Positions 9,891 through 22,650 of a stretch of DNA of 64,000 bases are shown here, in pieces (positions within the stretch are counted from its first letter, which is position 1; each line of letters starts with the position of its first letter). This stretch comes from Cavia porcellus (Eukaryota > Chordata > Mammalia > Rodentia > Caviidae): positions 29,269,248 to 29,333,247 of the forward strand of contig NW_026947506.1 of the NCBI RefSeq assembly GCF_034190915.1. Reading direction: 5' to 3'. Under the pieces are notes generated by a model. The model searched no databases, was not told the origin of the DNA, and saw only the letters and a program-made list of their open reading frames with translations. A program made the position numbers and the translations under genes.

Positions 9891-9911
9891 TAAACAAATA
9901 GGCTCAGTTGG

Positions 9912-10747
9912 TCACATGTTGTTTGCTTGTTTAAGTTGCTAAATGAAGACAATTTACCCCAAATTACAAGACTGTTTATGCCCCATCTCCTGTTTCTTCA
10001 CACTTAGACTGGTAGTTTTGTTGGGACTGACCTTTTGGGAATGTGCCTGAGTAGAAGCTGAATACCTAATTTTTTTCAAAGAGAATCCTTAACATGTACA
10101 AGCCTCACAGCCCCACAAAACTTGCACCTGTCCTCATAATTCCATTTAAGATGGGCAAGTTGAAAAATCCCGGGATTTGTATATCAAAGCATATGGTATT
10201 CATAACCCCATCCAAGCAGGGTAGGTGTTGAGGAAAGCCAGGTACTCTGCCTCAAGTCAGTTCTTAGAAAGAAGAATAAGTCAAGACTTCTTACAACCCT
10301 GTGCTGTTGGGAGCTGGCTCTGCCTGGTGGAGGGAAGAGAAGTCGGGCAGAGGCTGGGCTTTGAGAGGACAGAAAGGCTTCTCCAGGATCCTGGCTCTGG
10401 GTTCCAGAAATAGGATCCAAGTTGCTTTCATCTGAATGATTGTGCTTACAGCCCTCAGCACCAGCCAGTGATGAGCCAAGATACAGGGCTCATCAAGGCA
10501 CCATGCCATGCCAATGATGGGGTCCAGGGAACCCAAGATGGGGGAGCCGCCCAAAGTGGCTGAAGTGCTTAAGACTCAGGATCTGATCCACTGCAATGCC
10601 CCCACCAGCTCCATTTTCTTGGGCCTGATGAGGGAAAAGAAGTGAAGAGACAAACGTAATTGTATTCTCACAACTTTATCACCACGCAAAGCCTTTTGTT
10701 ACCTTTTGGCCTTACAAGAAGCCAGGTACAATTGTTCAGATCTAGAA
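9912..10747. other. Unassigned sequence
   Basis: No gene, RNA or confident repeat recognised. Short open frames near 10184-10554 on both strands overlap each other and lack protein-like features. Confidence 0.5.
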
Positions 10748-11135
10748 TGTCATCCAGAAGTTTCATGTATTCATGTGTGGAGAAGTGATTGGACCATGGG
10801 GCACTGTATAGTAATCATTAGTGGATTGCTCCATTGATGAAGCTCATACATAAGCATGCTGTTAGGCAGCAGGGCCTGGTTGGAAGCGGCATGTAACTGG
10901 GGATGTGCCTTTGGAAGGTATACCGTATCTACCTCTCCCCTCCCCCTTCCATCTCTATTTCCTGGTTCCCATGGGGTGAGCACCTTTCCTCCACCATACC
11001 CTTCTACCATGATGCTCCTGACTTGGAGCCAACAAACCAAGGACTGAATCCCCTGATCTATCACCTAATTAAACATCTCCTCCTTTAAGCTGTGGGTGTC
11101 AGTATTGTATGCAGCAATGGGAAAGCTGCCAAATA
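10748..11135 (+). mobile_element. Probable MaLR solo LTR (diverged)
   Basis: Carries the MaLR LTR order: a GTGATTGGACCATGGG segment, CTCTCCCCTCCCCCTTCC, CTACCATGATGCTCC, CCAACAAACCAAGGACTGAA and TAATTAAACATCTCCTCCTT. Edges are approximate. Confidence 0.6.
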
Positions 11136-11510
11136 TATAAGACATAAGAAAAAATACAGACCATGGAAGAAAAGAGGACAGTAGGGACATCTCAGTCCCT
11201 TAGAAGTGGGGGTGGGGACATAAGAGGTACTTAAAGCTATCAAAGGGCAAGCACATGCCCTTGACCTGTGGGAACAACCTCAAGTCTTAAGGGTCCATTC
11301 TGCAGTCTTTATTTGGGATTCTTATCAGATAGGACACAGCCCCATACTGGCCATTGGAGAGAGTGACTAGAGAGAAGATGGAGTCTGAATTTGAGAGGCA
11401 AGCACAGCCAGGAACAGTGAGGGCAGCAGGGGGTTTAGGGAGGAGACCCCAGCGTCACTGGGTGCAGTGAGGAAGTTTCCACTGCAGGCTTGGGAATGTT
11501 GGTTGAATTT

Positions 11511-11715
11511 GCATTTTTTTTAACAAAAGAAGAATAAAACTGATGATACAGAATTATAAAACAAAATAATAGGGGATTGACACTGGTTAATATACTACAC
11601 ATTGTTATCTTCAAAATAGTTGTTCAGATCACAAGATATAGGCATGAAAAGATAAGCAATCAAATGATGAAAGCATAGATTTCTGATGAACTAACAGAGC
11701 TTAGTAGTATAGTCA
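11511..11715 (-). mobile_element. HAL1-like element tail fragment, copy C (5'-truncated)
   Basis: Starts with the poly(A) (T run at 11513-11521) and matches the tail of copy A position by position: TTAAT.TACTACACATTGTTATCTTC and AATAGTTGTTCAGATCACAA parallel 300-345. Only about 200 bp remain, as expected for a 5'-truncated insertion. Confidence 0.7.
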
Positions 11716-12513
11716 TCTATCCCTTATGTAAATATATATTCATGTATATATATTCATATACCTGTAATCTTTTCCCTTCTTTTTTTTTCTCCTTTTGATA
11801 CATTTTGATACACTAGAATCAAAACCTCAAGCCTTTTAAGCCCGAATTTTTCATAGGCAATAGTAATAAATAAAGAAGCAATAAGCCAAAGCTTTCCACT
11901 GACAAATTTCAAACCCCCATTGGGTGCAGTTTCCAGTGGCCTACCACATTCCCTCCCTTACCCCACTCTCGACTCCAACCCCAGACTTGAAGCAGAGGCC
12001 AAATCTGCCCCAGTCCTTGGAATGTAATTGCCATTAAGGCTGAAAAACGAGGGCGATGAACAGTAGCAGCAGGTTTTTTTCAAGTTTATGTAAACATCGG
12101 CTACAGGGAGACGACTGGACTGTGGGGATCAAAGGGTCTCTGTCACATCAGTGCTTTAAATCTCTACGAGCTCCTTGAGGATCATCAGGCCTCTGTGAAC
12201 ACAAGCAGCTGATAAAAAGACTTCTCTGAGCTCATGCCTTATCTGCTCCCATAGCCACAGGCTTATCCAAATCTATTCTGGAGGGAAAGCGGCCATCCAA
12301 AGGGGCTTGGGAAGCATCTATAGCCCCAGGATGGAGGACTAGGTGGACTTCCAGAGCAGATGACTTGCACTCAGGAAAGATCCCACTGGGGGCTTCCCCT
12401 AGGGTGATCACACTTGTTTCTTATCATCCAAGCTGGCCCTATTTCATATATCTGCTCAAATGAAATCCTAGAGCTACCAAGAAAGAGCAAAAGGGCTGGA
12501 AAGTGAAGAAGAG

Positions 12514-12514
<1 letters not shown>
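11716..12514. other. Unassigned sequence
   Basis: No gene seen. Around 11720-11770 is an AT-rich (ATGTATAT)-like stretch; the rest looks unique. Confidence 0.5.

Positions 12515-12550
<36 letters not shown>
12515..12550 (+). repeat. (GT)18 microsatellite
   Basis: Uninterrupted GT dinucleotide run. Confidence 0.97.
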
Positions 12551-12552
<2 letters not shown>

Positions 12553-12866
12553 GGAATCTGTGATCTGACTACAAAGCAACAGCTGGATCCCAGAGGGATT
12601 TCCTGGGTCTCAACCACCATGGGAATATGCTGAAGTTATTCCTTGTTTACACAGTGAAGACTGAAGTTAATCTTTAATGCCCTGGGGTCCTTGTTCTGTG
12701 GTTGAGCTCCCTGGTGCTGCTCTTGAGTATCAACATTGAATCATGAAGATATATGGGTAAGGGCCTCCAATCAGCAATGAGCCAGAGAGGAACAGCCATG
12801 TGGAAGGTTCAGCTGAGCAACTTTGATCAATGCTTCCAACCTTCCCTCAGTGGAAGACCACTGAAG

Positions 12867-12868
<2 letters not shown>

Positions 12869-12910
<42 letters not shown>
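12869..12910 (+). repeat. (AC)21 microsatellite
   Basis: Uninterrupted AC run only 318 bp from the GT run at 12515-12550; the two are complementary in sequence. Confidence 0.97.
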
Positions 12911-12912
<2 letters not shown>

Positions 12913-14546
12913 GAACCACCCAGCACCCTACCACATCAAATCTCACTGTCACTGAGATCCCTCAGTGTGTATGGCTCCTATGTCATCTAGCTCTGAAGAA
13001 GGTAGATTGAGAGGAGCAGTGTGGTCTAGGTGCAAGATCTCAGGGCCTAGAGATAGGTATTATTAAATCAAGTATTAAAATTAATCTTGAGAAAAATTCT
13101 AAATATGAAATCAGAGGTAGTATCTCCACAATGAAGTGGTGGCTTTGATCCCAGTGCAAAAACCTGGGAAGCATTTCTCAGGACACCAGCAACACAGAGT
13201 ACAGAAACTAGATTTGACCATGGCTCTGAGGTTACAACTTGGTAGATTTATTGCATTTCTGCAGTGTGATATCCACCTTCAATTTTGAGGTGTTAAAAGT
13301 AGGATCATATGAAGGGACTCAACTGGGCCATGTTATTGCCCTCTTCAAACATTACATCAAAACCACACCAGTACAAATGTCCTTAAGCAAGACAACCTAG
13401 AGAAACCAGAGCAGAGTAAACTGCTACAGAAAATAAGGTAGGGGTGGAGAAATGTTAAAGAGAAGAGAGTTGTTTATCCCAAGAGTTCAGAGTTGGAGAG
13501 TACACCGTGGGACTGTGGTCATAAGTCTGAGGAGGCAACACCTGCAGGGGAGCCAGCTCTGCAGTCCCACCACATCCATGTGTGGATGAGCCAAGGTGTT
13601 TACCTCCTGGGAGGAGCCTGGAGGACTCTGCAGAGACCAATCCTGTGCAAGGAGAAGGTGGAGAAGGTTTTCAGTTTGGCACCAAAAAAAGCAGCAAAAA
13701 GCTCCAGAACATTCTCATACCATGCACTGTTCCATGCAGCATGGGAAGCAGGAAACCAAGGCATCTCTTTTGAGGAATGAAATCACAGAAACACACTACT
13801 GGCAAGGTCAAATCTTCCTTCCTAGAAATTCAATGGTTGCTAAATACTCAAAACTGCACCATTGTGATTCACTGTAACAAAACTATACATATGACCATAT
13901 CAACAAACGCAAACAACTACAACATGTAATTCAACATTCATTTGTGATAAAAGAAAACCTCTTAGCAAACTTGAGATGGAAAATTTAATTAATTTGATAA
14001 AGAACAGCTACAAAAATTCCACAGGTGAATTAATGGGGAAAACCTGAATGTTTTCTCCCAAATACCAGAGACAAAAAGATGATAGCTATCTTGTATAGAA
14101 ATGATCAGTCGTGCATGACTACAAGGGGACACAGAGGAGAGACCCAGAAAAATAAAGTTTCTCCTCACAGGTCCTAGAGATCGGAGGCAGAGCCACATGG
14201 GAGGGGTACCAGGATGGTGAAGAAGCAGATGACAATCAGGAGGAAAGATCTGAGTCATAAGCTTCATTGAGATTTCCATGAGAAAGGGCAGACCGGGCAG
14301 GGTTAACCCACTCAGGACCAGCAAATGTGAGAAGACTTTAAACTCTGGGGATAGTCCTTCATTGAAGACCCCTGATGTTGAGATGATGGGGACAGAAATA
14401 CCACCTCCTGGGGTGTAAGGGACAGATAGAGAAGACATGGCTTTGCCCCACTTAGCCTGCTTGTCAAGTCATGGTCGTGGCTAGTTCTTTCACTATTACA
14501 GAATTTTGTTTCTACCCCAGGGGAAAAAGTTTCTTCCCAACCAGTA

Positions 14547-14548
<2 letters not shown>
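12911..14548. other. Unassigned sequence
   Basis: No gene recognised. Several overlapping open frames (13455-13877) and a 149-codon minus-strand frame (14438-13989) show no protein-like conservation features. Part of this may be an unrecognised LTR. Confidence 0.45.

Positions 14549-14594
<46 letters not shown>
14549..14594 (+). repeat. (GT)23 microsatellite
   Basis: Uninterrupted GT run directly upstream of an L1 fragment. Confidence 0.97.
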
Positions 14595-14599
<5 letters not shown>

Positions 14600-14624
14600 A
14601 GAAGTCAAAACATTATCATATACA

Positions 14625-17185
14625 GAAAAGCTTAAAAATATTTACAATGCATCAACTTTCACCTCTTTTATTCAACATAATACTGGATGTCCTAGCCAGC
14701 ACAATAAAGTAAGAAAAAGGAAGAAGACATACAAATTGGACATGAGTACATATAGATAGCTTCTCAACTTCTGATGATTCCATTTATGATTTTTCACCTT
14801 AACACTGACAAGAAAGTTGTATGCATGGGGTAGAAACTGTACTCTGAATTTGGATCTTTTTCCAGGCCACTGGAATGTGATGCCATGAAGCATTGGGGGT
14901 GAGCACAACTCTTATGAGTACTTGAAGGTAAAGAACTTACACTGCACAGTATACCATATTTAAGAGTGTGCATGACATATTTAGTGCTTTATGATAAATA
15001 CTCTCTAAGTTAGATGGTTTTACCCCACTGTGGGTTAATACAAGCATCCTAAGCAAGTTTAAGATACTTAAGGCTAAGCTACAGTGTTAACTAGGTGAGG
15101 CACATTTTTATTATGATGGGTATATCCAAATGTAACCCCCAAATAAGTTAAGGAGCCCCTTTATGTGAATAAAATTATGCTCTACATAAAAAATCCCAGG
15201 TATTTACTTATCAAAAAATCTTAGAATAAGTTCAACAAGGTTGCAGAATTTAAGATGAACAAACCAAAATTAATCTACCACGAAAGAAATCAGAGAAACT
15301 ATTACATTCCCAAAAGCTTAAAAAAATACTTTCTAGAAATGTAAATAATTTGAAGAACAAAATAAAAGATAGATAATAGGAAACATGGAGATGAACCTTT
15401 TGCAAATGGGAAAAAGATCAAGAAATGAAGGGAAGGGAAAGAGAAGTTCTGAGTAGATTTTAAAAAAGAATTATGATGTGTTGTGCATATGTTCAAACTA
15501 CCTGTCAGGAGTTTGATCATTATGTACTACATACATGCACTAACTTAAAAAAAAAACTAGAAATCAAGCTAATGAAAATAACAGAACAAAATTGAAAAAA
15601 GGAAAGACCTCCCTGGTTCATGAACTGGCCAAACCAATATTGTCAAAAGGACCATATTCCCAAAAATAATCTACAAATTCAACACAATCCCCATAAAAAT
15701 ACCACTTGTATTCTTCACAAAACTAGAAAAAACAATTTTAAAATTCATAAGGAACCCCAAGAGACCCAGAATAACCAAAGCAGTCATGAGCAAAGTGAGC
15801 AATAGAGGAGGTATCACAGTATCAGATCTCAAACTGCAAAGCCATAATAGTAACAAAAACAAGGTGGTACTGGCCCAACAATAGACAAGTAGAAAAACAG
15901 AACTGAATATAGGCTGTGCACTCAAACCCACTCGCCCCAAGCATCTGCTTTTTGACAAAGGAGCTAAAAGCATACACTGGAGAAAAGCGAGTCTCTGCAG
16001 CAAATGGTGTGGAGAACTGGAAATCCACAAGAAGAAGACTGAAGCTATACTCTTATCTCCTCCACTGTACTAAAATCAGATTGAAATGAATCAAAGAGTT
16101 TGATTTAAGACTTAGAGTGGGAGAAAACACTTAGCCATAGTCACAGACAAAGATTTCGTTAATAAGACCCTAACAACACAGGAAATAATAGCAAGAATCA
16201 ACAAATGGGATTCTATCGGATTTAAAAGGTTCTGCACAGTCAGGGAAACAAACAAAAGAGGGAAGTGACAGCCTAGAAAATGAGAGAACGTCTTTGCTAA
16301 CTACTCTTCATGAAGAACGCATAAAAAACTGAGCACTGAAATAACAAATAACCAATCAATAATTGGAAATCAATAGTCAATAAATGGAAAGCTGAATTGA
16401 ACAGAGAATTCACAAAAGAAGAAGTACAAGTGGTAAGTATGCATTTTAAAAGTTCAACATCTTTAGTCATCAGGAAAATACAAATAAAAATTACATTAAG
16501 GTTTCAGCTCATCCAATCAGAATGGGTATCAACAAGAATAGAAAAACCAATGAAAGCAGATGAGGATGTGGGTGAAAGGGAACACTTCTACACTTTTGTT
16601 GGGGTTGTAAATTAGTTAACTATTATATATGGAAATTACTAAAAAAAAAACCCTATATATTCCCTTTGCTCCAGCTATACCAATTCTTAGTAGATCTCTA
16701 AAAGAATTGAAAAGAATACACTATAGAAATATATGCACATCCATATTTGTAATGGTATGATTCATGATAGCTGAGCCATAAGAACATCCTACATATCCAT
16801 CAACAGATGAATGGACTGAGTAAATGTGGTATAAATACACAATGAGTATTATTCAGCCATAAGAAGAACAAATATCATGTCATATATAATTTATGGGCAA
16901 AGAGAAACTAGAAATCATCCTGTTAGGTGCAAGAAGTGTATGTCAGAAAATTAAATATAACATTTTCTCTTATATGAGCAATCTAAAAATAAATAAAGTA
17001 AAAGAGATATTACAGGAAACAAGAAGCTAGACATTTAGAAATGGGGAAGAGGGTCAGAGTAAGGCAGGAGTTACAGGGATGAAAAATAAGCAAAATACTT
17101 TACATGCATGAACCAATATTATACCAAAACCAATCTCATTATTCTGCATTTGTTACATGCACAATAAAAATCAACCACTTTCTGT
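14625..17185 (+). mobile_element. Conventional L1: ORF2 C-terminal part and 3' UTR, split by a DNA transposon
   Basis: Diverged ORF2 sequence in order: TTTTATTCAACATAATACTGG (14665-14690), TCAACAAGGTTGCAGAATTT (about 15230), ATTCAACACAATCCCCATAAAA (about 15675), GCAAATGGTGTGGAGAACTGG (about 16000), ATCCATCAACAGATGAATGG (about 16793), then the 3' UTR and AATAAA near 17161. Stop codons break every frame. Its 3' UTR has no ~147-bp repeats, unlike copies A-D, so two distinct L1 tails exist in this window. Confidence 0.85.
14761..15165 (+). mobile_element. Old Tigger/MER2-type non-autonomous DNA transposon inside the L1
   Basis: Ordered matches to a remembered mammalian MER consensus: TGATTTTTCACCTTAACACTG, TAGAAACTGTACTCTGAATTT, GATGGTTTTACCCCACTGTGG, TAAGATACTTAAGGCTAAGC, ATGGGTATATCCAAATGTAA. 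L1 sequence resumes on both sides. The exact family name is from memory. Confidence 0.6.
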
Positions 17186-17221
17186 AGAAATAAATATGTG
17201 AAAACTGAAACTTATAAATGC

Positions 17222-17320
17222 AATACAGGGGGATTTAGCTCAGCAGCACAAGTGCCTCCCTGCCAAGTGTGAGGTCATGAGTTTGATCCGCAGTATCAAA
17301 AAAAAAAAAAAAAAAAAACA
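17222..17320 (+). repeat. ID SINE with 20-bp A tail
   Basis: GGGGGATTTAGCTCAGCAGC ... GAGGTCATGAGTTTGATCCG and an A run at 17300-17318. Confidence 0.85.
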
Positions 17321-17689
17321 GTACAATTTAAAATCACTCCAAAAATAGGTTCATATGAATCTAGCAAAACATACAGGATCTATGATAAATAATCTAAAAT
17401 ATCTGATATAAGAAGTCAAAGATCTAAGTAGACAAACCATTTTCATGAGTTAAGACTCAATCTAATAAAGACATAATTTTTCTGTAAATTTACCCTTAAA
17501 ATTAACGTAATTCCTATCAAAGTCCTAATAAAACAATAAAACTTACTCAAATTTTTACATTAAAACACAAAGGCAATAAAACAGCCATGAAAGCTTTGAA
17601 AAAGAGTGAGAGAAGTCCCCTTTGTAGACTTTCTACACAGCTATGTAATCAGTAGCTTTTCTCTCTGAGGGCTATTTTTCAGGATTATA
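17321..17689. other. Unassigned AT-rich sequence, probably old L1-like
   Basis: AT-rich text resembling L1 ORF2 (AATCTAGCAAAACATACAGGATC, AATAAAACAATAAAACTTACTC), but no ordered match could be established. Confidence 0.35.
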
Positions 17690-17835
17690 AAAGATAATAC
17701 ATATTAAGAACATATACAGATTAAGTGCTCAACATATGTTGGCTATGAATCAAACCAACATTTTACAGCCCATGAAGTGACATTGGAGCGATCTAAAATA
17801 AAGTGCTCACAGTCACATACAAGTAGACAATCAGT
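17690..17835 (-). repeat. MIR SINE relic
   Basis: Antisense MIR order: TAAGTGCTCAACATATGTTG, ACATTTTACAGCCCATGAAG, CACAGTCACATACAAGTAGA, AGTTAGAGCCAGAAGTCGAG. Confidence 0.6.
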
Positions 17836-18950
17836 TAGAGCCAGAAGTCGAGTTAAGCCCCTCGTGGGTCCAAATCTCACACCATTTATCCCTATATTAT
17901 AAACATTCCCAAGAAGAAATTGCACTCCAAAGATCTCTTCGACCTTCTCACTCCTTGAGTCTTACTTGTCCATAGATGATAGAGCTCCAAGATCTCTTCA
18001 GAATGAACCAATTTACAAATAAATAGCCTAGTCATTTGTGGTCCCAACTGGCCCATGTATTCAAACTTTTGTATTATCCTTAGTATTTTTCCCATCCAGG
18101 AGGACACTCTGATGGTTTTCTTTGACTCTGACTAACCAGTGTTTGATACATATTCAAAGATCCAAAAATCCCATTCTGTAAAACATAAAACGCCTTGTCC
18201 TCTTCCTGTAAATGATTCATCACAAGTATTATTATCCCAGCAAGTCGGTGATCGATGGGAACATCTTCCTCTGTGTGTAAATGATGCCCGTCTTCCCGGG
18301 CCAGTGCTTTTGCTCACTCCTACACCTGCAGAGACTAAGAGAGATGAAATGGGGCTCCCCAATGCAGCCCATGAAATATTGATTAAAGACCTCGTCGAAA
18401 TAAGTGTATTAATGTAGGCTTAAAGCACTCAAGTGAGTAAGAACACCCCAAGGGGACACACTTCTACCAAGCAAGTGAGACCAAAATTGGATACTTCGAA
18501 AATGGTGAGAATGTTCCTGAGTACACAGATCCTTTTTGCAATCTCGCATAGCAAAGCAGAACTTTTAACAAATGATTCCAGTGATAAAAGCCTGGCCCTG
18601 GGAGGGAAGACCAAGGTGGAAGAGGAGAGAAGTTAAAAACAAAATTAACAGGGCCAGTAACGACTTATAAATTATTTCTCATCAAAATTGCTTAATACCG
18701 TGAAACTTTTTTTACTCTGTCCTATCACTGAGTATCCTTCCATTCAAAATAAATTGAAAGAAGCCATTTTTCCAGGGAAAAAGTAAAAATGGAAAATGAC
18801 CGATCTTCTTATCCTCTGGAAGAAACACAGTATGTGAAACTCGCTGCCTATATTGAGTTTTTGGGCTAGTTTTTTCCTTTGTTTTAGTGGGTTATATTTA
18901 GCATCTTTTTAGAAACTAGGGCATGCATTCACATTTGTTTTACTTAGAAA
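17836..18950. other. Unassigned, apparently unique sequence
   Basis: No repeat or gene seen. The section 18140-18420 is unusually even in composition and carries a 92-codon open frame on one strand and a 76-codon one on the other; conserved noncoding DNA is possible but unproven. Confidence 0.45.
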
Positions 18951-19300
18951 GTGTTAGAATTTGAATTTGAACTCGTGCAAGGCCATTGTGTTAAAGACTG
19001 TGTTGCCATTGAGAGTATGGAAATTTAAGAGGTGGAGCCTGGTAGAAAGAAATTGGGTCATGGAGGGTGGGGACACTTGGACCCAAGTTCCTTCTTCTCT
19101 CTTTTATGTTTCCTAGAAGCCCGGTAGTAAACAGAGCTCCTCTGCACTCCCACCATGACATCCTGGGCCACTCAAGACTCAAAGCAACAGGACCAATCAA
19201 CCATGGACTGAACCCTCTAGAATAATAAACCAAATAAGTCCTTCTTCCTTAGAAATTGATTACTTCAGGCATTTTTCATAGCTATGGATACCTGACTACA
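18951..19300 (+). mobile_element. MaLR solo LTR
   Basis: Starts TGTTAGAATTTGAATTTGAA and contains GAAATTGGGTCATGGAGGGTG, CACCATGACATCCTGGG, GGACCAATCAACCATGGACTGAA and AATAATAAACCAAATAAGTCC in MaLR order. Confidence 0.7.
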
Positions 19301-19319
19301 CAAAATTCAGAGGTTCAAT

Positions 19320-19450
19320 GGCAGTAAGTGCTGAAAGAGATCTTATAGATCTTCCAGTGCTTTGAGTTTCCCAAACAGGGAAGCTAAATTTTACAAAGGT
19401 AAAAACAACTTGCCTGAAAACTTATGGTATTTTGCTAGCAAAGCCAACTC
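19320..19450 (-). repeat. MIR SINE relic
   Basis: Antisense order: CAAACAGGGAAGCTAAATTTTAC, AACAACTTGCCTGAAA, TTTTGCTAGCAAAGCCAA. Confidence 0.5.
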
Positions 19451-21670
19451 TAGAGACAAAATTGTTAAACATTTGCAATAGTCATAGTTGGAGAATAGTG
19501 TCACCCTCCCTAGTGAGCACTTTGGAGTTTGCAGCATATCTGATTGCTGCACAGTGACTGAGGGGGCCCACTGCCTTAACAGTTAGGAGTACTAACATGT
19601 CACATCGCTGAAACACTCCTGCCAAGAAATGTCACCCTCTCAATGATGCCAATTTAGTCCCTGTAATGAAGTATTAATGACCCTTTCTCCATTCTTCCAT
19701 GTTAACTTCTCGTGACCACTTTTCCTGTGACACACACACCCATTACTAGTATCAATATTTTTGCCATCTGCTGCTTTGTAAAACTCTCCTAATACCTCAG
19801 TGTCCAAGACTGACTGCTCCTTTTCTGCCTGCCTAGGAGTGAATTTGATTCCCCTTGGAGGTGTCAGATGAGAATGACCTCCACAACTATACCTGTCTCC
19901 AGCACCCTCAGGACCAACCTGGTAAAGAAGATCCAGAGTTTTCCCCAGTCTTAATCACCAGAATAGTTATTTCCATCCTGTGTCCTGTGCTTGGCCTTAA
20001 AGAAATCAAGAACATTGCAGATTTATTTTTTTGTTTCAACCATGAGTTTGAAACATCAGTATATATCCTACTAGAACTAATTCCTCGCCTGCACTAGAAC
20101 CCTATTAACTCAACACTCAAAATGAGTCATTTTATACATTTTACCCTGAGCACATCCCAAATGATCAGCTAGAATCTTGTGATTTTCTCTGAAAGCCATT
20201 AGAAAGACCTCTTTCTGTCCATTTGGTTACTAGTCATCCTTCCTCCTGTCTTTGTCAAGACAGAGGCCTTGAGGATGCTGTGGTTGTTTTAGTTGAACAC
20301 GCAAGTTCTACTTTGTCATGTAAATAGCTGGACATGATATTGACCTTCATTCATAACCAAAGCAATATGGATAAAACTGTAGAGAGCTTACGTTGTTGTA
20401 GATGCTATAATCTTGTTGAAATTCAGCTTATGTGTTCGATATTCATCTATTGCTTAGAAGGAAGGGCTACTTCCCAAAGGCTTAAGAGTCCTTGGTAAAA
20501 CAAATGCAGAAACTTGACTATCACAAACAGGTTTATGTTCTAACGGATGTAATAAACCAGACAGCCGTGATTCACTGATCATCACTCCCATACCGCATTT
20601 CCTCTCAAAACGAACAAAATCAAGAAAAGCCAACAAGGAGAATTTTCATGAAAAATAAGGATTTACATTATAAACTGGAGACAATAAGAGACTGCTTTAA
20701 AATTGAAACTGTAAATAATAATTAAGTCATATCCCTTAATAGTAATAAACTCTCTAAAAGAGGCTTGCATATAGATGTGAAAATATCTTTCCTTCACAGT
20801 TCTGAGCTTCTCTAACTCCTCCATACTCTCTGGAAAAGTAACTATTGCAGAGAGTATTCATTTTTATATCACCCTGATTTAGTGATATGCCCTCCACATG
20901 CCAGGACCCAAGCAGAGAAGAAAAAAAGCAGCATTATCCATGTGAAGGAAATAGGCGCATGAGTACAATGTAATATGAATAATATTGTGAGGGCTACACA
21001 GACAGCTTTATCAGCCCTAAGCATTAACAGGCCACCAAATAAACTGGAATTATGTCATCATGTTTTCTAATCTAGAATCCAGTGGAAAAAATGTTGTCAT
21101 CTATCAGAAGGAAATGCTCCTTAGAGAAAGGCCAAAAGTAGAAATATCCTTTTCTCACATCCCAACAAAACACATCAGGCTGAGACTGTGCATGTGGCCA
21201 CTTTCCTGCCAGGCATGGGGACCTCAAAAGGGACAGAACACCCTTCAGGGTGTTCTGGACACGAGAGCTGTGTGGCCCTGGCATTCATCCTGTGTAAGGA
21301 GCCCAAGTAGGCAGGGCTGCCTGGCTGGCCAAGCGGGCCTCTTCTGCCCCTCCTTGTCATGTGCTGTGTCAGATAAAGTGACAGCTGTCTCAGAAACCAA
21401 AAGAAAAGCCGAGAGAACTTTGTATGTTTGCTGACATTGGTACCGTTCAGAGAACAGGAAGGATGTCCCAGCTTACAGCAAGCTGTGCTGCCAAATAGGG
21501 CCTGAATATTTTTACAGATTTACTCATGCATTCTACTAAAATACCTCTCTCTGCTTCCATGGATAAAATCCTCTAATTAATAAACACAAGTGGTCAGACT
21601 GTGTTTAAGAAAAAAATGCATATATATTTTTATAAGATACATACCTAAAACATGGTATGAAAAATGTAGA
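19451..21670. other. Unassigned, mostly unique sequence
   Basis: About 2.2 kb without a recognised repeat or gene. The longest open frame (21060-21434) has no recognisable domain. Confidence 0.5.
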
Positions 21671-21674
21671 AAAT

Positions 21675-21765
21675 GGGCTGGGAATATGGCCCAGTGGCAT
21701 AAGCTACTGCCTGGCAATTACAAGGTTGTGATTTTGACCCCTAGTATCTGTAGAAAGTACAATCA
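21675..21765 (+). repeat. ID SINE
   Basis: GGGCTGGGAATATGGCCCAGTGGCATAAG ... CAAGGTTGTGATTTTGACCC, diverged in both promoter boxes, no long A tail. Confidence 0.75.
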
Positions 21766-22444
21766 TTACATATGATATTTATATTATATAGTGTTTAATA
21801 TTTTCCATGAAATCAGTAACCAAATGAATGCAAGTGCTGCTAATATCAACATTAAACAAGGTAGACTCTTGGACAGAAAGCTACTGGTGATTAAAAATGT
21901 GCTATATGGTGATAAAAATTCACACCAATGTGCATACGCCGAAAATTGTCACTAAATATATAAAGAGGAAGAGCAAATCAAAGCAGAGCAAAGAAGAAGA
22001 TTAGACAAATTTGCAGTCACTTGTCTCAGAAACTGATAGTTATTTGTGGTCGTGTTGCTGAAATCTCCTGCATCCTTTCTAAGAGGCACTGGGAGGAACA
22101 TACAGGATATTAACAGCGTGATAGCACACTTAGCGGCCAGCACAGATAAAATCCACCGCCACATCCACAGCCTCTATGCATGGCAGAGATGCTTGGCACA
22201 GGAAGGAAGGTGTGCAGATCATGAAGAGAATCTCATCAAATTTTAAACTTTTAACATCATATGAGAAGTGAGAATATTCCATTACGTTCACATGTCCTTC
22301 AGTAATCTAGCTCAAAAAGAAACTATAATGGAATCAGAAATTTGGTATGACTATAATGTTAACAAACTCTTTTTAATGTAAAACCCTACTTTTAATACAA
22401 AGGAGTACTTAGTAGGGAAATCTACCTCCTTAAATAAATGTATT

Positions 22445-22650
22445 ACAAAATAAGAGATTTCTTTTTCTTTCGATTAATTTTGCCAATTGATTTCTTGATC
22501 CACTCTATTAGCTTTCTCAAAGACTTCCTTCAGTTCTCTTTATGGTATGTGTGTTTGCTAATTTATTAATTTTTGCTCTCATCTTTACTCTTTCCTTCTA
22601 CTTTATTTGGGTGTAGTTTGTCCTGTTTCTAACTTTTGAAATACATTTTT
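22445..22650 (-). repeat. L1 ORF2 fragment
   Basis: Antisense ORF2 landmarks: TTTATTAATTTTTGCTCTCATC, CTTTCCTTCTACTTTATTTGGG, TTTGTCCTGTTTCTAACTTTTG. Short and isolated. Confidence 0.65.

Larger units (their letters stand above)
7048..9896 (+). mobile_element. HAL1-like L1-derived retrotransposon, copy B
   Basis: Bounded by a 15-bp imperfect duplication (AATAGGCTCAATTGG at 7033-7047, AATAGGCTCAGTTGG at 9897-9911; 14 of 15 match). Order: 5' UTR (7048 to about 7505), decayed ORF1 (about 7510-8580), an ORF2 N-terminal remnant (about 8640-8760) joined to the extreme ORF2 3' end (about 8815-8960), then five tandem ~147-bp units (about 9085-9890) and a decayed A-rich end. An ID SINE has inserted in the third unit boundary. 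Its 5' UTR differs in sequence from copy A. As in copy A, almost all of ORF2 is missing inside an otherwise complete insertion. Confidence 0.75.

Noticed and set aside
12753..13010. ORF with a poly(His-Thr) stretch
   Set aside because: The frame simply runs through an (AC)21 microsatellite; same for the ORFs at 14553 and 57704-57969.
13989..14438. 149-codon minus-strand ORF
   Set aside because: No recognised domain, hydrophobic residues scattered without pattern, and no splice or promoter context; likely chance or repeat-derived.
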